DNA of 64,000 bases, from NCBI RefSeq assembly GCF_900114845.1, contig NZ_FOUK01000002.1, positions 496,001 through 560,000 on the forward strand, written 5' to 3'. The notes under the pieces are model-generated. The model was not told where the DNA came from. It was given only the letters and a program-made list of their open reading frames with translations, and made no database searches. Shown in pieces: positions 1-8,727 of this stretch (position 1 is the stretch's first letter; each line of letters begins with the position of its first letter). This DNA is from Pimelobacter simplex (lineage in GTDB: Bacteria; Actinomycetota; Actinomycetes; Propionibacteriales; Nocardioidaceae). The position numbers and the translations under genes are program-made.

Positions 1-151
1 CGTCGGCGAGGAACTGCGTCATCCACGCCGCGGCGTCGGCCGAGCTGTCGTCGGCGGCCACGACGGCGGCCACCCGGTCGGCCTGCTCGTCGGAGAGCCG
101 GCCCTCGATCCAGTCGACGATCTCGGTGAACGTCGGGCGCCGGGTCACCAT
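1..151 (-). CDS. Hypothetical protein, N-terminal part (runs off the window edge)
   Basis: Reading leftward from an ATG at 151, about 50 codons are visible before the window ends. The visible part is a short acidic alpha-helical stretch beginning MVTRRPTFTEIVDWIEGRLS. The ATG lies inside the last codons of the sigma factor gene: start at 151-149, sigma stop at 147-145, so the two genes overlap by 7 bases and are probably translationally coupled. A gene placed this way after an ECF sigma factor is often its anti-sigma or sensor partner, but no zinc-finger motif is visible in the available part. That role is inference only. Confidence 0.6.
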   Translation of the reverse strand, partial: MVTRRPTFTEIVDWIEGRLSDEQADRVAAVVAADDSSADAAAWMTQFLAD

Positions 152-801
152 GCCTCGTCCTCCGTGAGGATCGCGCGCAGCTTCTCCAGGCAGCGCCCAC
201 GCAGCGGGCCGATGCCGCCGATCGAGCGTCCGAACCGCGCCGCGATCTCAGCGTAGCTGGGCGACTCGGGGTCGAGGTAGAGCGCCTCGAGCAGGCTGCG
301 GCAGGTGCCGCCCAGCTCGGCCAGCCCGTCGTGCAGGGCGAGGACGGCCGCCCAGTCCTCGGACGAGTCGTCGACGATGTCGGGCGCCTGCTCGAGCTGG
401 ACGTCGCGCCGGCTGAGGTTGCGCACCCGCCACGCCTGGCGCCGGGTCACGGTCATCAGCCACGACGCCAGCCGCTCCTCGTCGCGGAGCCGGCCGAGGG
501 CGTCGAGCAGGGCGACGAAGGTGCCCTGGGTGACGTCGGCGGCGTCCTCCTCGGAGAGACCGTTGCGGCGCGCGACCGAGTAGACGAGCCGCTCGTAGCG
601 GGTGACGAGCAGGTTCCACGCCTCGCCGTCCCGGCGCCGGCAGCGCTCCAGCAGCTCGGCGTCGGTGGGCTCGGCGACCTGGACGCGAGAGGCGCGGGGC
701 GGGCGCAGCGGGATCACGGTGGCCGAGGAAGGGTGGCTCGGCCGGTCGGGCACGCCGTCAGGATCGGGCGCTGCCAGTGCTTCGGAGGACCGGGACGTCA
801 T
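145..801 (-). CDS. RNA polymerase sigma factor, sigma-70 family (ECF)
   Basis: This 218-residue ECF sigma factor would direct RNA polymerase to a small stress regulon. Region 2 is visible around residues 45-115 (TRYERLVYSVARR, then SEEDAADVTQGTF). Region 4 is near residues 165-208 (SYAEIAARFGRSIGGIGPLR), a helix-turn-helix for -35 recognition. I chose the ATG at 801. The frame stays open to 960, but the extra 53 residues are low-complexity and basic, and the upstream ATG has a GGAG directly against it with no spacing. The gene overlaps the next reading frame by 7 bases. The target promoter is unknown. Confidence 0.85.
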   Translation of the reverse strand: MTSRSSEALAAPDPDGVPDRPSHPSSATVIPLRPPRASRVQVAEPTDAELLERCRRRDGEAWNLLVTRYERLVYSVARRNGLSEEDAADVTQGTFVALLDALGRLRDEERLASWLMTVTRRQAWRVRNLSRRDVQLEQAPDIVDDSSEDWAAVLALHDGLAELGGTCRSLLEALYLDPESPSYAEIAARFGRSIGGIGPLRGRCLEKLRAILTEDEAW

Positions 802-1044
802 CGTGGGTATCGACTTTCGGGTGCGGGAGCCGGAGCGCGATCGGCGCGTGGCTCCCTGCGCGGGTCGACCGTGGTTCCGAGTGTCCTCGGCCGGGTCGGC
901 CCGCGACTGCTGGTGGGCTGGTGGGCTGTGGAGCTGGGGAGCGGTCCCGAGTCCGCTCATCTCCAGAACGCCCGCCCGCGCTCCCCCGTCACGCAGGGGG
1001 GCGGCGGCGTTCTCATACCTGATATGCCGCGCCGGGACGGCGGA

Positions 1045-2547
1045 TCACCGGCCGGCTCGCGCGGTCGCGGCTCTGTCCAGACCTGCCCGGAACCGGCCGT
1101 ACGACGCCAGCTCGGCGCGCACCGGATCGAGCACCTGGGTGCGCAGCACGCGGGCGATCACGCGGCCGCTCTCGTCGTCCGTGCGGGCCTCGGGCAGGTC
1201 GGCGCCCGCACCGCGCGTCCGCCCCGCGACGTGGGCGCCGAGGGCGAGCGCGACACCCGCCGCCAGCAGCGCGGCCCCGGCCGCCGTGCCGGCGCCGGTG
1301 ACGAGCAGGACGAGGCCGGCCGCGGCGGCCACCAGGCCGGCGGCACGGGCCAGGGCCCACGGGCCGCGCACCTGGCCCCCGGACCGGGGCTCGGGTGCGG
1401 GCTCGGGCAGTGCGGCGAGCTCGGCGTCGAGCCGGTCGGCGGTGCGGTCGAGGTGGGCGGTGGCGGCGGCACGGACCGGCGCGCCCCACGCCGCGGTCAG
1501 GTCCCGGGCGAGGTCGTCGGCGAGCGAGCGGACCGCGGCGTTGACCGCCGAGCGGTCGACCGGACCGCGACGCCGGGCGCCGGCCGCCTGCGCGACCCGG
1601 CGCTCCAGGTCCGCGACCCACACGTCGGGGATCGTGCCGGACGCGTCCCCCGCCGCGGCGCGCAGCCGCTCGGCGGCGGCGCTCACGTCGGCGAGCGCCC
1701 GCCGCTCGGCATTGCGGTTCTCCTCGACCCGGCGCACGATCGCGGTGCGCAGCTCGTCGATGCCCAGGCCGTGCCGGGCACTGACCCCGAGGATCCGCGG
1801 GTCGCGCATGCCGTCGGCCACCAGCACCTTGCGCACGTCGCGCAGCAGGTCGGGCCGGACCTCCTCCGGCACCGTGTCGAGGTGGTTGAGCACCACCATG
1901 GTCACGTCGCGGTGCCCGGCCAGGGGGCGCAGGAACCGCTGGTGGATCGCCGCATCGGCGTACTTCTGCGGGTCGACCACCCAGATCAGCGCGTCGGCCA
2001 GCGCGACCACGCGCTCGGCCTCGTCGTGGTGGGCCGTGCGGATCGAGTCGTGGTCGGGAAGGTCGAGCAGCACCAGGCCCTCCGGGAGGGAGCCGCGGGG
2101 CGCGCAGGTCGCCAGCTCCGAGCGCCGGAACCGGCTCTCCTCCGGGACGTCGAGCCAGTCGAGCAGCGCGGTCACCTCGGCGGCGTCCTCGTCGTCGCTC
2201 CAGACCAGGGCCGTGGCGCGCGACGTCGTCGGCCGCTGCGCCCCCGCCGTCGAAAGGTCGGCGCCGGCCAGCGCGTTGAACGTCGTCGACTTGCCCGAGC
2301 CGGTGGCGCCCGCGATCGCGACGACCGTGGCCGACGTCGACAGCCGGAGCCGTCCCGTCGCCCGCTCGACCGTGGCCGCGACGTCGTCCAGCAGGACGTC
2401 GTCGAGCCGGCCGCGGCCCTCGGCGACCGCCCGCTCCAGGCCGTCGAGGCGGTGCCGGACCGGTCCCGTCGCCCCGGCCTGCTCGGCCGGTTCAGCCGGT
2501 ACCTCCCGGAACGCCGCGCCCAGTCCTCCGCTGCCGCCGGTGCCCAT
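1045..2547 (-). CDS. Membrane-anchored dynamin-like/YfjP-type GTPase
   Basis: This 500-residue P-loop GTPase has G1 GATGSGKST at about 80-88, G3 DLPDHDS at 162-168, G4 NHLD at 221-224 and a G5-like SARHG. A charged helical region follows, then a hydrophobic hairpin at about 402-441 that should insert in the membrane. The layout (GTPase head, helical stalk, paired membrane segments) resembles bacterial dynamin-like proteins such as Streptomyces DynB, which help septum formation. I chose the ATG at 2547 because GGGAGGGAGC sits about five bases upstream; ATG 2565 and GTG 2574 are alternatives. It follows another GTPase gene on the same strand, 55 bases downstream. The DynB comparison is inference from layout. 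Confidence 0.75.
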   Translation of the reverse strand: MGTGGSGGLGAAFREVPAEPAEQAGATGPVRHRLDGLERAVAEGRGRLDDVLLDDVAATVERATGRLRLSTSATVVAIAGATGSGKSTTFNALAGADLSTAGAQRPTTSRATALVWSDDEDAAEVTALLDWLDVPEESRFRRSELATCAPRGSLPEGLVLLDLPDHDSIRTAHHDEAERVVALADALIWVVDPQKYADAAIHQRFLRPLAGHRDVTMVVLNHLDTVPEEVRPDLLRDVRKVLVADGMRDPRILGVSARHGLGIDELRTAIVRRVEENRNAERRALADVSAAAERLRAAAGDASGTIPDVWVADLERRVAQAAGARRRGPVDRSAVNAAVRSLADDLARDLTAAWGAPVRAAATAHLDRTADRLDAELAALPEPAPEPRSGGQVRGPWALARAAGLVAAAAGLVLLVTGAGTAAGAALLAAGVALALGAHVAGRTRGAGADLPEARTDDESGRVIARVLRTQVLDPVRAELASYGRFRAGLDRAATARAGR

Positions 2548-2580
2548 CGGGGCTCCCTCCCTCATGGTGCTCACTTCCTC

Positions 2581-2612
2581 AGCTCGTCAGCTCGTCAGCT
2601 CGTCAGCTCGTC
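2581..2612. repeat. Four perfect tandem copies of an 8-bp unit (AGCTCGTC)
   Basis: AGCTCGTC is repeated four times without mismatch. The array covers the last codons and the TGA stop (2605-2603) of the upstream GTPase and extends towards the ribosome-binding region of the downstream one. Because the unit is 8 bp, a change in copy number would shift the reading frame at the end of the first protein and alter the spacing between the genes. Confidence 0.9.
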
Positions 2613-4267
2613 AGCCCCGCGACGCCGTGCCCGGCGGCCCGGAGCCGCTCCGGTGCGGCCGGGGTCAGCCGCCAGCCCAGCACCGGTGCCAGGTAGCGGT
2701 CGCGCTCGCCGTCGAGCAGGGCGGCCACCGTGGTCCGGAGCCCGGCCCGTGCGGCCGCCACCGGCCCGCGTCCCTGCTGGTCGTGGTCGGCGTGGCCGGC
2801 GTGGTCGGCGTGCTCGGTGCCGGGCGCCGCGATCGCGCACACGGCGAGCGCCGCGGCGATCCCGCGGGCCGCCGGGTCGTCGACGAGGCCGCGGCGCCAG
2901 GCCGCGACGTCCTGCCGGGTCCGGGCCGCGAGCCGGGCACCGGGGCGGGTGAGGTCCTCGTCGCTCCAGCTCAGCAGGGCGTCGCCGTGCCCGGTGGCCT
3001 GGAGCCGGCGCGCCGCCGTCCCCGCGGCCCGCTCGGCGTGGTCGGCCACGAGCGCCTCGAGCGCGAGGTCGAGGGCGAGCTCGAGCCGGACGAGTCGGGC
3101 CTCCTGCCGCTCCGGTGGCGTCGCGAGCAGCCGCTCGCGCACCCGGCGCACCATCTCGGTCATCGGCAGCGCGGCGTCGGTGCCGACGAGGTCGCTCCAC
3201 TGCGAGCGCAGCTCGCCGCGCAGCACCGTGCCGTCGGTCAGCGCCGCCAGCAGCGCGGAGCGCGCCGTCGCGTAGGACGCGTCGACGACGGCGAGCAGCT
3301 CGCCGATGGCGGCCACCTGCTCGTCGGCCGCGTCGGCGACCGCGGCGGCGACGGTGCCGGCCTGGGCGACGGCCCCGGCCACGCACTGCCGTGCGATCGA
3401 CCGGCGGGTCGCGGGCGAGGCGGACAGCTCGTCGAGCGCGCCCCGGATCTGGGCGACCTGGGGCGAGCGGAGCAGGCCCTCCTCGACCGCGCCGTGCTGG
3501 ACGAACACCAGCTTGCCGCGCCCGATCCCCCGGGCGTCGAGCTGCACGGTGAGGTCGGCCGAGACGGTCGCCAGGTCGTCGGCGGGGATCCGGTTCATCA
3601 CGACCAGGAGCGGGGTGTCGCGCTCCCGGGCGATCGCGAGCTGCTCCCAGGGCAGCTGGTCGGCATAGCGGGCGGCGGAGGTGACGAAGAGCCACATGTC
3701 GGCGGCGGCGAGCAGCCGGGTGGCCAGCGTCCGGTTGGTGAGGTCGATGGAGTCGAAGTCGGGCGCGTCGATCAGCGCCACCCCCGGCGGCACGGCCGGC
3801 GTGCCGACGAGCTGGAGCGAGCCCGGGTCGTGAGTGGGCGCGTCGACCCGGTCGAAGGCCGGCAGGATCCCGTCGCGGCCGAACCAACCGGCGTCGTCGG
3901 GATGGTGGACCAGCACCGGCGAGCGGGTCGTGGGCCGGATCATGCTCGAGTGCGAGACCACCTCGCCGACGAGCGTGTTGACGAGGGTCGACTTGCCGAC
4001 CCCGGTCGGTCCGCCGACGACGACCAGGAGCGGCCGGTCCGGAGCGCTCAGCCGGGGCAGCAGGTAGTCGTCGAGCTGCTCGAGGAGCTGGCTGCGCCGC
4101 GAGCGCAGCTCGCCGGTGCCCGGGAGCGCGAGCGGCAGCGGTGCGTCCAGGAGGGCGGTGCGCAGCGCGGTGGCCGCGGCTGTCGGCTCACGGGACGGGT
4201 CGGCCGGGTCGGCCGGTGCCGGCGGGACGAGCAGGCGCGAGCCCGGGCTCGCATCGACCGCTGTCAC
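2603..4267 (-). CDS. Soluble dynamin-like P-loop GTPase
   Basis: This is a 554-residue GTPase with G1 GGPTGVGKST at 85-94, a G2-like threonine pair at RPTTRS, and G3 DAPD at 167-170. The G4 position reads NRIP (225-228) instead of NKxD, so guanine specificity may be relaxed. The rest is long and helical with no clear membrane segment. A histidine/aspartate-rich patch (EHADHAGHADHD) near residue 490 looks like a metal-binding linker. The start is GTG 4267 with GAGGTGGC upstream. Its neighbour at 1045-2547 is a related GTPase with membrane helices, so the two likely act as a hetero-pair as proposed for Streptomyces DynA/DynB. Family membership is confident; the cell-division role is inference. 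Confidence 0.72.
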   Translation of the reverse strand: MTAVDASPGSRLLVPPAPADPADPSREPTAAATALRTALLDAPLPLALPGTGELRSRRSQLLEQLDDYLLPRLSAPDRPLLVVVGGPTGVGKSTLVNTLVGEVVSHSSMIRPTTRSPVLVHHPDDAGWFGRDGILPAFDRVDAPTHDPGSLQLVGTPAVPPGVALIDAPDFDSIDLTNRTLATRLLAAADMWLFVTSAARYADQLPWEQLAIARERDTPLLVVMNRIPADDLATVSADLTVQLDARGIGRGKLVFVQHGAVEEGLLRSPQVAQIRGALDELSASPATRRSIARQCVAGAVAQAGTVAAAVADAADEQVAAIGELLAVVDASYATARSALLAALTDGTVLRGELRSQWSDLVGTDAALPMTEMVRRVRERLLATPPERQEARLVRLELALDLALEALVADHAERAAGTAARRLQATGHGDALLSWSDEDLTRPGARLAARTRQDVAAWRRGLVDDPAARGIAAALAVCAIAAPGTEHADHAGHADHDQQGRGPVAAARAGLRTTVAALLDGERDRYLAPVLGWRLTPAAPERLRAAGHGVAGLTS

Positions 4268-4297
4268 GCCACCTCAACGGGCGCTCAGCCGGCAGGG

Positions 4298-4319
4298 CAC
4301 GGGTGCGCGGCACCCCGTG
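4298..4319 (-). terminator. Putative terminator hairpin after rsrA
   Basis: CACGGGTGC pairs with GCACCCCGTG across a 3-base loop, with one bulged C. It lies about 20 bases past the rsrA stop on the minus strand and has no T-run. Confidence 0.4.
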
Positions 4320-4339
4320 ACCAGATCCGAGAACGAGCC

Positions 4340-4630
4340 TCAGGCGTCGGTGATCCGGACCTGGACCTGCTGGATCTGGATGCGGACCCGCTCGCGCAGC
4401 TCGGCCGGCGCGGTCTCGCCGCAGGAGCGGGCGACGACGGCCTTGACCGTGCGCTGCAGGTCGTAGCGCTCGAGGCAGGGGCTGCAGGAGTCGATGTGGG
4501 CCCGGACGACGGCACAGTCACCGGCCTCGAGCTCGTTGTCGATCAGCCGGACGATGCGCTCGAGGAAGTCGGCACACTCGGCGTTGCTCGGGTCGTCGCT
4601 GACGTGGATGTGCTCGGTGTGGTCGGACAT
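4340..4630 (-). CDS. rsrA: Mycothiol-system anti-sigma-R factor RsrA (zinc-binding)
   Basis: This is a 96-residue ZAS-family anti-sigma factor. The signature H-x3-C-x2-C is at 45-52 (HIDSCSPC), with further cysteines at 19, 39 and 70. In the family, zinc-bound reduced RsrA holds SigR inactive; disulphide stress forms an internal disulphide and releases it, inducing thioredoxin and mycothiol genes. The ATG shares one base with the SigR stop (TGATG), so the two are produced in a coupled ratio. The length matches the family. Position next to sigR plus the motif make this assignment secure. Confidence 0.93.
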   Translation of the reverse strand: MSDHTEHIHVSDDPSNAECADFLERIVRLIDNELEAGDCAVVRAHIDSCSPCLERYDLQRTVKAVVARSCGETAPAELRERVRIQIQQVQVRITDA

Positions 4631-5310
4631 CACAGGCCTCCGTCGAGGGGGGCGTCGCCGCCCGTGCGGACGTAGTCGGACAGCATGTCGCGCAGCTGAC
4701 GACGGCCGCGGTGCAGGCGGGACATGACCGTCCCGATCGGCGTGTCCATGATCTCGGCGATCTCCTTGTACGCGAAGCCCTCGACGTCGGCGAGGTAGAC
4801 CGCGAGCCGGAACTCCTCGGGCAGGCGCTGCAGCGCGTCCTTGACCTGGCTGTCGGGGAGGTGCTCGAGCGCCTCCATCTCGGCCGACTTGAGGCCGGTG
4901 GAGGTGTGCGCCTCGGCCCGCGCGAGCTGCCAGTCCTCGACGTCGCCGGTGTCGCCGGCGAGCGACTGCTGCGGCTGGCGCTGCTTCTTGCGGTAGTTGT
5001 TGATGAACGTGTTCGTCAGGATCCGGTAGAGCCACGCCTTGAGGTTGGTGCCGGGCCGGAACTGGTGGAACGCCGAGAACGCCTTCGCGAAGGTCTCCTG
5101 GACCAGGTCCTCGGCGTCGGCCGGGTTGCGGGTCATCCGCATGGCGGCGCCGTAGAGCTGGTCGAGGAACGGCAGGGCGTCGCGCTCGAATCGGGCCGCG
5201 CGCGCCTCGGGGGTCTCCGTGGCGACGTCGACCTCCTCGCCGGCGCCCTCAGCGGGGGCGGTGGCGTCGAGGTCGGCGTCCAGGGACGAAAGGTCGGAAG
5301 TCTCGGTCAT
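4630..5310 (-). CDS. sigR: RNA polymerase sigma factor SigR/SigH (thiol-oxidative stress)
   Basis: This is a 226-residue group IV sigma factor. Region 2 is at about 45-110 ([18 protein letters not shown], then [18 protein letters not shown]) and region 4 at about 160-215 ([20 protein letters not shown]). It directs the response to disulphide stress and is checked by RsrA, encoded next and overlapping by one base. ATG 5310 gives the usual length. The same frame also has an ATG at 5364, giving a 244-residue form, and a SigR-type promoter lies directly in front of that second start. The acidic N-terminal tail of about 40 residues is typical of actinobacterial SigR. Confidence 0.93.
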   Translation of the reverse strand: MTETSDLSSLDADLDATAPAEGAGEEVDVATETPEARAARFERDALPFLDQLYGAAMRMTRNPADAEDLVQETFAKAFSAFHQFRPGTNLKAWLYRILTNTFINNYRKKQRQPQQSLAGDTGDVEDWQLARAEAHTSTGLKSAEMEALEHLPDSQVKDALQRLPEEFRLAVYLADVEGFAYKEIAEIMDTPIGTVMSRLHRGRRQLRDMLSDYVRTGGDAPLDGGL

Positions 5311-5372
5311 CGCGTCCCAGCCTACGGTGCTTCCCGTCGTGGGGCGCTCCAGCGTCGCGATCATGAAGGCCG

Positions 5373-5399
5373 AACGCCTCAGGTGCCGGAGGCATTCCC
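5373..5399 (-). promoter_or_regulatory. SigR-dependent autoregulatory promoter of sigR
   Basis: On the minus strand GGGAAT (5399-5394) is followed after exactly 18 bases by GTT (5375-5373). This matches the SigR/SigH consensus GGGAAT-N18-GTT. The -35 and most of the spacer lie in the end of the neighbouring hydrolase gene. The expected transcription start falls within a few bases of the upstream in-frame ATG at 5364, 54 bases ahead of the usual start at 5310. Confidence 0.85.
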
Positions 5400-6053
5400 C
5401 ACGCCGGCGACCTCGCGCACGATCCACTCGAGCGCCGACTCGACCACGATCCCCATCGCCTCGTCCTCGGACAGCGGCCCCTTCTTGGGGACGGCGAGCC
5501 CGTGGTCGGCCCCCGGGACGACGGCCAGGTCGGCGCCGCCGGGCAGCGGGTCGGGGAACTCCTCGGGCCGGCCCATCGGGTCGCGCTCCCCCTGGACGAC
5601 GAGCGTCGGCACGCCGGCCTCGGCCACCCCGGCCAGCTCGGCGAGCCGGGAGCGCTCCGGCTTGCCCGATGGGTGCAGCGGGAACGAGAGCGCGAGGCAG
5701 CCGGCGGCGCCGAGCTCGACCGCCGTCCGGCAGGCCGAGCGGGCGCCCGCCGAGCGGCCGCCGACGACCAGCGGGGTGCGGACCCGCAGCGCCGCGGCCG
5801 CGGCACGCAGGCCGACGTCGAGGGTGGGCGGCGGGGTCGCGACCTTGCGCCCGGCCCGGCGCCACGGCTGCTCGAAGCGGGCCACGGTGATCCCCTGGCC
5901 GGGCAGCTGGGCGGCCAGCGCGGCCAGGTCACGGGCCTCGATGCCGCCGCCGGCGCCGTGGCTGACGAGGAGGGTGGCCAGCGGCCGGCGGGCCCGGCGG
6001 ACGACGAGGCGTCCCTCGCCGAGCTCGGTGGGGACGATCCGCTCGTCGCTCAC
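5379..6053 (-). CDS. Alpha/beta hydrolase family protein (dienelactone-hydrolase-like KANL3/Tex30 type)
   Basis: This is a 224-residue compact alpha/beta hydrolase. An oxyanion loop SHGAGGG is at 31-37. The nucleophile elbow GRSAGAR is at 99-105 with serine 101. The strand [11 protein letters not shown] carries the acid, and GADHGL at 181-186 carries the histidine. It has no signal peptide. Substrate is unknown; the closest family (KAT8-regulatory/Tex30-like) is uncharacterised in bacteria. The start is GTG 6053, overlapping the SRAP stop by GTGA, so it is the second gene of an SRAP operon. Its last bases carry the sigR promoter. Confidence 0.8.
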   Translation of the reverse strand: MSDERIVPTELGEGRLVVRRARRPLATLLVSHGAGGGIEARDLAALAAQLPGQGITVARFEQPWRRAGRKVATPPPTLDVGLRAAAAALRVRTPLVVGGRSAGARSACRTAVELGAAGCLALSFPLHPSGKPERSRLAELAGVAEAGVPTLVVQGERDPMGRPEEFPDPLPGGADLAVVPGADHGLAVPKKGPLSEDEAMGIVVESALEWIVREVAGVGNASGT

Positions 6054-6838
6054 AGCAGCGTCCCCTGTCCGTCGTGGTCGTCGTGGTCGTCGGGCCCGGC
6101 GTCGTCGAGCGGGACGGGCTCGACCAGCTCGGGACCGTTGTTGGCGACATTGCCCACCGCCGTCCCGACCGGGTACGCCGTGAGGCCGGTCTGCTGCGCG
6201 GGGCGCAGCAGCGCGGGCAGCTCGCCGGCGGGCGTGCGCGGGTCGAGCCACTCGTGGCGCCGCTCGGGCGTGACCAGGAGCGGCATCCGGTCGTGGATCC
6301 GGCCGAGGTCGTCGCTGGCCTCGGTGGTCAGCACCGTGCAGGTCCAGCGGAACCGGTCGTCGGCGTCCTCGGGCTTGCTCGGGTCGCGCCAGATCTCGTA
6401 GAGCCCGGCCATCGCCAGCACCGACCCGTCGCCGGGGGTGATGAAGAAGGGCTGCTTCTTCGGCTTCCCCTTGGCCGTCTTCTGCTGCGTCTCGTACCAC
6501 TCGAAGTAGCCGTCGGCCGGCAGGATGCAGCGCCGGGCCGCGAACGCCTTGCGGAAGGCGGGCTTCTCGGCGACGGTCTCGATGCGGGCGTTGATCATCC
6601 GGCTGCCGATGCTCGCGTCCTTCGCCCACGACGGCACCAGTCCCCAGCGCAGCGCGCGCAGCTGGCGCACCGGCTCCTCGCTGCCGTCCTTGGCCATCCG
6701 CTCGAGGACGGCGTAGACGGGGTCGGTCGGGGCGACGTTCCACGACGGCGGGATCGCCTGCTCGAGGCGCGGGTCGAGCACCTCGAACTCCTCGACCAGG
6801 TCCTCAGGGCTCCGACTGGAGGCGTAGCGCCCGCACAT
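6050..6838 (-). CDS. SOS response-associated peptidase (SRAP, YedK/HMCES family)
   Basis: This is a 262-residue SRAP protein. Family members form a thiazolidine DNA-protein crosslink with abasic sites in single-stranded DNA and protect them until repair. The active residues are visible: Cys2 after the initiator Met (MCGRYA), Asn83 and nearby Glu87 (NARIE), Glu113 in YFEW, and His182 in GRIHDRMP. The C-terminus has an acidic D/H tail. The ATG start is fixed by the need for Cys2. A TAGATT box lies six bases upstream, so the mRNA is probably leaderless. Confidence 0.92.
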   Translation of the reverse strand: MCGRYASSRSPEDLVEEFEVLDPRLEQAIPPSWNVAPTDPVYAVLERMAKDGSEEPVRQLRALRWGLVPSWAKDASIGSRMINARIETVAEKPAFRKAFAARRCILPADGYFEWYETQQKTAKGKPKKQPFFITPGDGSVLAMAGLYEIWRDPSKPEDADDRFRWTCTVLTTEASDDLGRIHDRMPLLVTPERRHEWLDPRTPAGELPALLRPAQQTGLTAYPVGTAVGNVANNGPELVEPVPLDDAGPDDHDDHDGQGTLL

Positions 6839-6844
6839 GCGGCC

Positions 6845-6850
6845 AATCTA
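6845..6850 (-). promoter_or_regulatory. -10 box for a leaderless SRAP transcript
   Basis: TAGATT on the minus strand is followed by six bases and then the ATG at 6838. The expected start of transcription coincides with the start codon, and no ribosome-binding sequence is present. Confidence 0.55.
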
Positions 6851-6887
6851 GCGGTCTGCTCCGACCCTGGCCGGGTACCTGCGGGCC

Positions 6888-7400
6888 ATGGCACTGAGCA
6901 GACTGATCGCCCGGCCGTTGCTGGCGTCGTACTTCCTCGCGAACGGCGCCCAGGACCTCAAGGACGCGCCCGCGCTCGCACAGCAGGCAGCACCGGTGAC
7001 CGAGCAGGTCGTTCCGGTCGTCGACGGCGCGACGCCGGACAGCGTCCGGCTCCCCCGCGACCCGGTGCTGTGGGTGCGGGCCAGCGGCGTGATCCAGCTG
7101 GCGGCCGGCCTCGGCCTGGCCACGGGGCGGTTCCCGCGGCTGTCGTCGGCGGTGCTGGGCGCGACGCTGGTGCCGTCGACCGCGGCCCGGCACCGGTTCT
7201 GGGAGGCGACCGACAAGGCCGAGCGGCGCGAGCAGCTGACCCACTTCCTCAAGAACGCCGCACTGGCCGGCGGACTGATGATCGCCGCGCTCGACACGGC
7301 CGGGAAGCCGGGTCTCGCCTGGCGCACCCGGCACGCGACGCACGACGCGCGGCGCGAGGCAGTGCTCCTCGGCACCAAGGCGAAGGCGCACCTTCACTAG
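6888..7400 (+). CDS. DoxX family integral membrane protein
   Basis: This is a 170-residue predicted four-helix membrane protein. Hydrophobic segments are near residues 5-20, 62-80, 84-96 and 123-136. The N-terminal [18 protein letters not shown] and central [21 protein letters not shown] are typical of the DoxX/SURF4-like superfamily. DoxX proteins are poorly understood; in mycobacteria one forms a membrane complex with superoxide dismutase and a thiol oxidoreductase. The gene is divergent from SRAP. TACCTG six bases before the ATG is a near -10 box. Its TAG stop overlaps the -10 box of aroA. Confidence 0.78.
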   Translation: MALSRLIARPLLASYFLANGAQDLKDAPALAQQAAPVTEQVVPVVDGATPDSVRLPRDPVLWVRASGVIQLAAGLGLATGRFPRLSSAVLGATLVPSTAARHRFWEATDKAERREQLTHFLKNAALAGGLMIAALDTAGKPGLAWRTRHATHDARREAVLLGTKAKAHLH

Positions 7401-7403
7401 ACT
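7398..7403 (+). promoter_or_regulatory. -10 box of aroA
   Basis: TAGACT lies ten bases before the aroA ATG and overlaps the TAG stop of the upstream DoxX gene. The predicted leader is only about four bases. Confidence 0.45.
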
Positions 7404-7413
7404 CGGGCGGGAG

Positions 7414-8712
7414 ATGACGACTCCCGCGCAGCACGCCGACCTCTGGCCCGCCCCCACCGTGACCGCTCCGGTCGCGGCGACCGTCACCCTTCCCGGCAGC
7501 AAGTCGCTGACCAACCGGGCCCTGGTGCTGGCCGCGCTGGCCGACGGTCCGTCCGTCGTCCGCCGGGCGCTGCGCTCGCGCGACACCCTGCTGATGGCGC
7601 AGGCGCTGACGGCGCTCGGCGCCCGGGTGGACACGTCCGGCGACGACTGGGCGGTGACGCCGCTCGACGGCTCCGTGCCCGGCGACCGGGCGGCGGTCGA
7701 CTGCGGCCTGGCCGGGACCGTGATGAGGTTCGTGCCGCCGGTGGCCGGCCTGGTCCGCGGCGAGGTCGCCTTCGACGGCGACCCGCACATGCGCAAGCGG
7801 CCCGTCGGCGAGATCCTCGCCGCGCTGCGCGCCCTCGGCCTGCAGATCGACGACAGCGACGGCGCGCTCCCCTTCACCGTGCACGGCACCGGCCCGGTGC
7901 CGGGCGGAACGGTGGTGATCGACGCGTCGGCGTCCTCGCAGTTCGTCTCGGCGCTGCTGCTCGCCGGCGCCCGGTTCGAGGCCGGCGTCGACGTGCGCCA
8001 CGACGGCAAGCCGATCCCGTCGCTGCCCCACATCGAGATGACGATCGCGATGCTCCGCGACCGCGGGGTCGCCGTCGACGACGGCGACGCGAACCGCTGG
8101 GCGGTGGCGCCCGGCCCGATCGGGGCCCACGACGAGGCGATCGAGCCGGACCTCTCCAACGCCGCCCCCTTCCTGGCGCTCGCCGCGGTCTCCGGCGGCA
8201 CGGTCACCGTGCGCGACTGGCCGGCGAGCACCACCCAGGCCGGCGACGCGCTGCGCGACCTCCTCGCCCGCATGGGCTGCGGGGTCGAGCGGGTCGCCGA
8301 GGGGCTGCAGGTCACCGGACCCGCCGGCGGCTGGCGCGGGCTGCGGGGCCTCGACGCCGACCTGCACGACGTCGGCGAGCTCGCCCCGGCCGTGGCCGCG
8401 CTGTGCGCGCTCGCCTCGTCCCCGTCGCACCTCACCGGCATCGCCCACATCCGCGGCCACGAGACCGACCGGCTGGCCGCGCTCGCCGCCGAGCTCGGCG
8501 CGCTCGGCGCCGACGTCGAGGAGCACCCCGACGGGCTGACGATCCGGCCGGCGACGCTGACCGGCGGCGTCTTCCACACCTACGCCGACCACCGCATGGC
8601 GCACGCCGCCGTCATCGTCGGCGCCGCGGTCCCCGGCGTCCTCGTCGAGGACGTCGCGACCACCAGCAAGACGTTCCCCGACTTCGCCGGCTTCTGGTCC
8701 GGCCTGGTCTGA
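7414..8712 (+). CDS. aroA: 3-phosphoshikimate 1-carboxyvinyltransferase (EPSP synthase)
   Basis: This 432-residue enzyme joins shikimate-3-phosphate and phosphoenolpyruvate in the shikimate pathway to chorismate and aromatic amino acids. The N-terminal [10 protein letters not shown] (27-35) supplies the catalytic lysine and the phosphate site. The second signature reads LAGTVMRF, the actinobacterial variant of NAGTAx[21 protein letters not shown]-like RGHETDRL and the C-terminal DHRMAHA motif are all present. rsgA follows after 15 bases and is likely co-transcribed. Confidence 0.96.
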   Translation: MTTPAQHADLWPAPTVTAPVAATVTLPGSKSLTNRALVLAALADGPSVVRRALRSRDTLLMAQALTALGARVDTSGDDWAVTPLDGSVPGDRAAVDCGLAGTVMRFVPPVAGLVRGEVAFDGDPHMRKRPVGEILAALRALGLQIDDSDGALPFTVHGTGPVPGGTVVIDASASSQFVSALLLAGARFEAGVDVRHDGKPIPSLPHIEMTIAMLRDRGVAVDDGDANRWAVAPGPIGAHDEAIEPDLSNAAPFLALAAVSGGTVTVRDWPASTTQAGDALRDLLARMGCGVERVAEGLQVTGPAGGWRGLRGLDADLHDVGELAPAVAALCALASSPSHLTGIAHIRGHETDRLAALAAELGALGADVEEHPDGLTIRPATLTGGVFHTYADHRMAHAAVIVGAAVPGVLVEDVATTSKTFPDFAGFWSGLV

Positions 8713-8727
8713 GGATCTGAGGACGCC

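Noticed and set aside
331..4675. Overlapping long plus-strand frames of 873 and 1357 codons across the GTPase and sigR region.
   Set aside because: They are antisense to clearly recognised minus-strand genes, are repetitive in Arg/Ala/Gly/Pro and contain no recognisable motifs.
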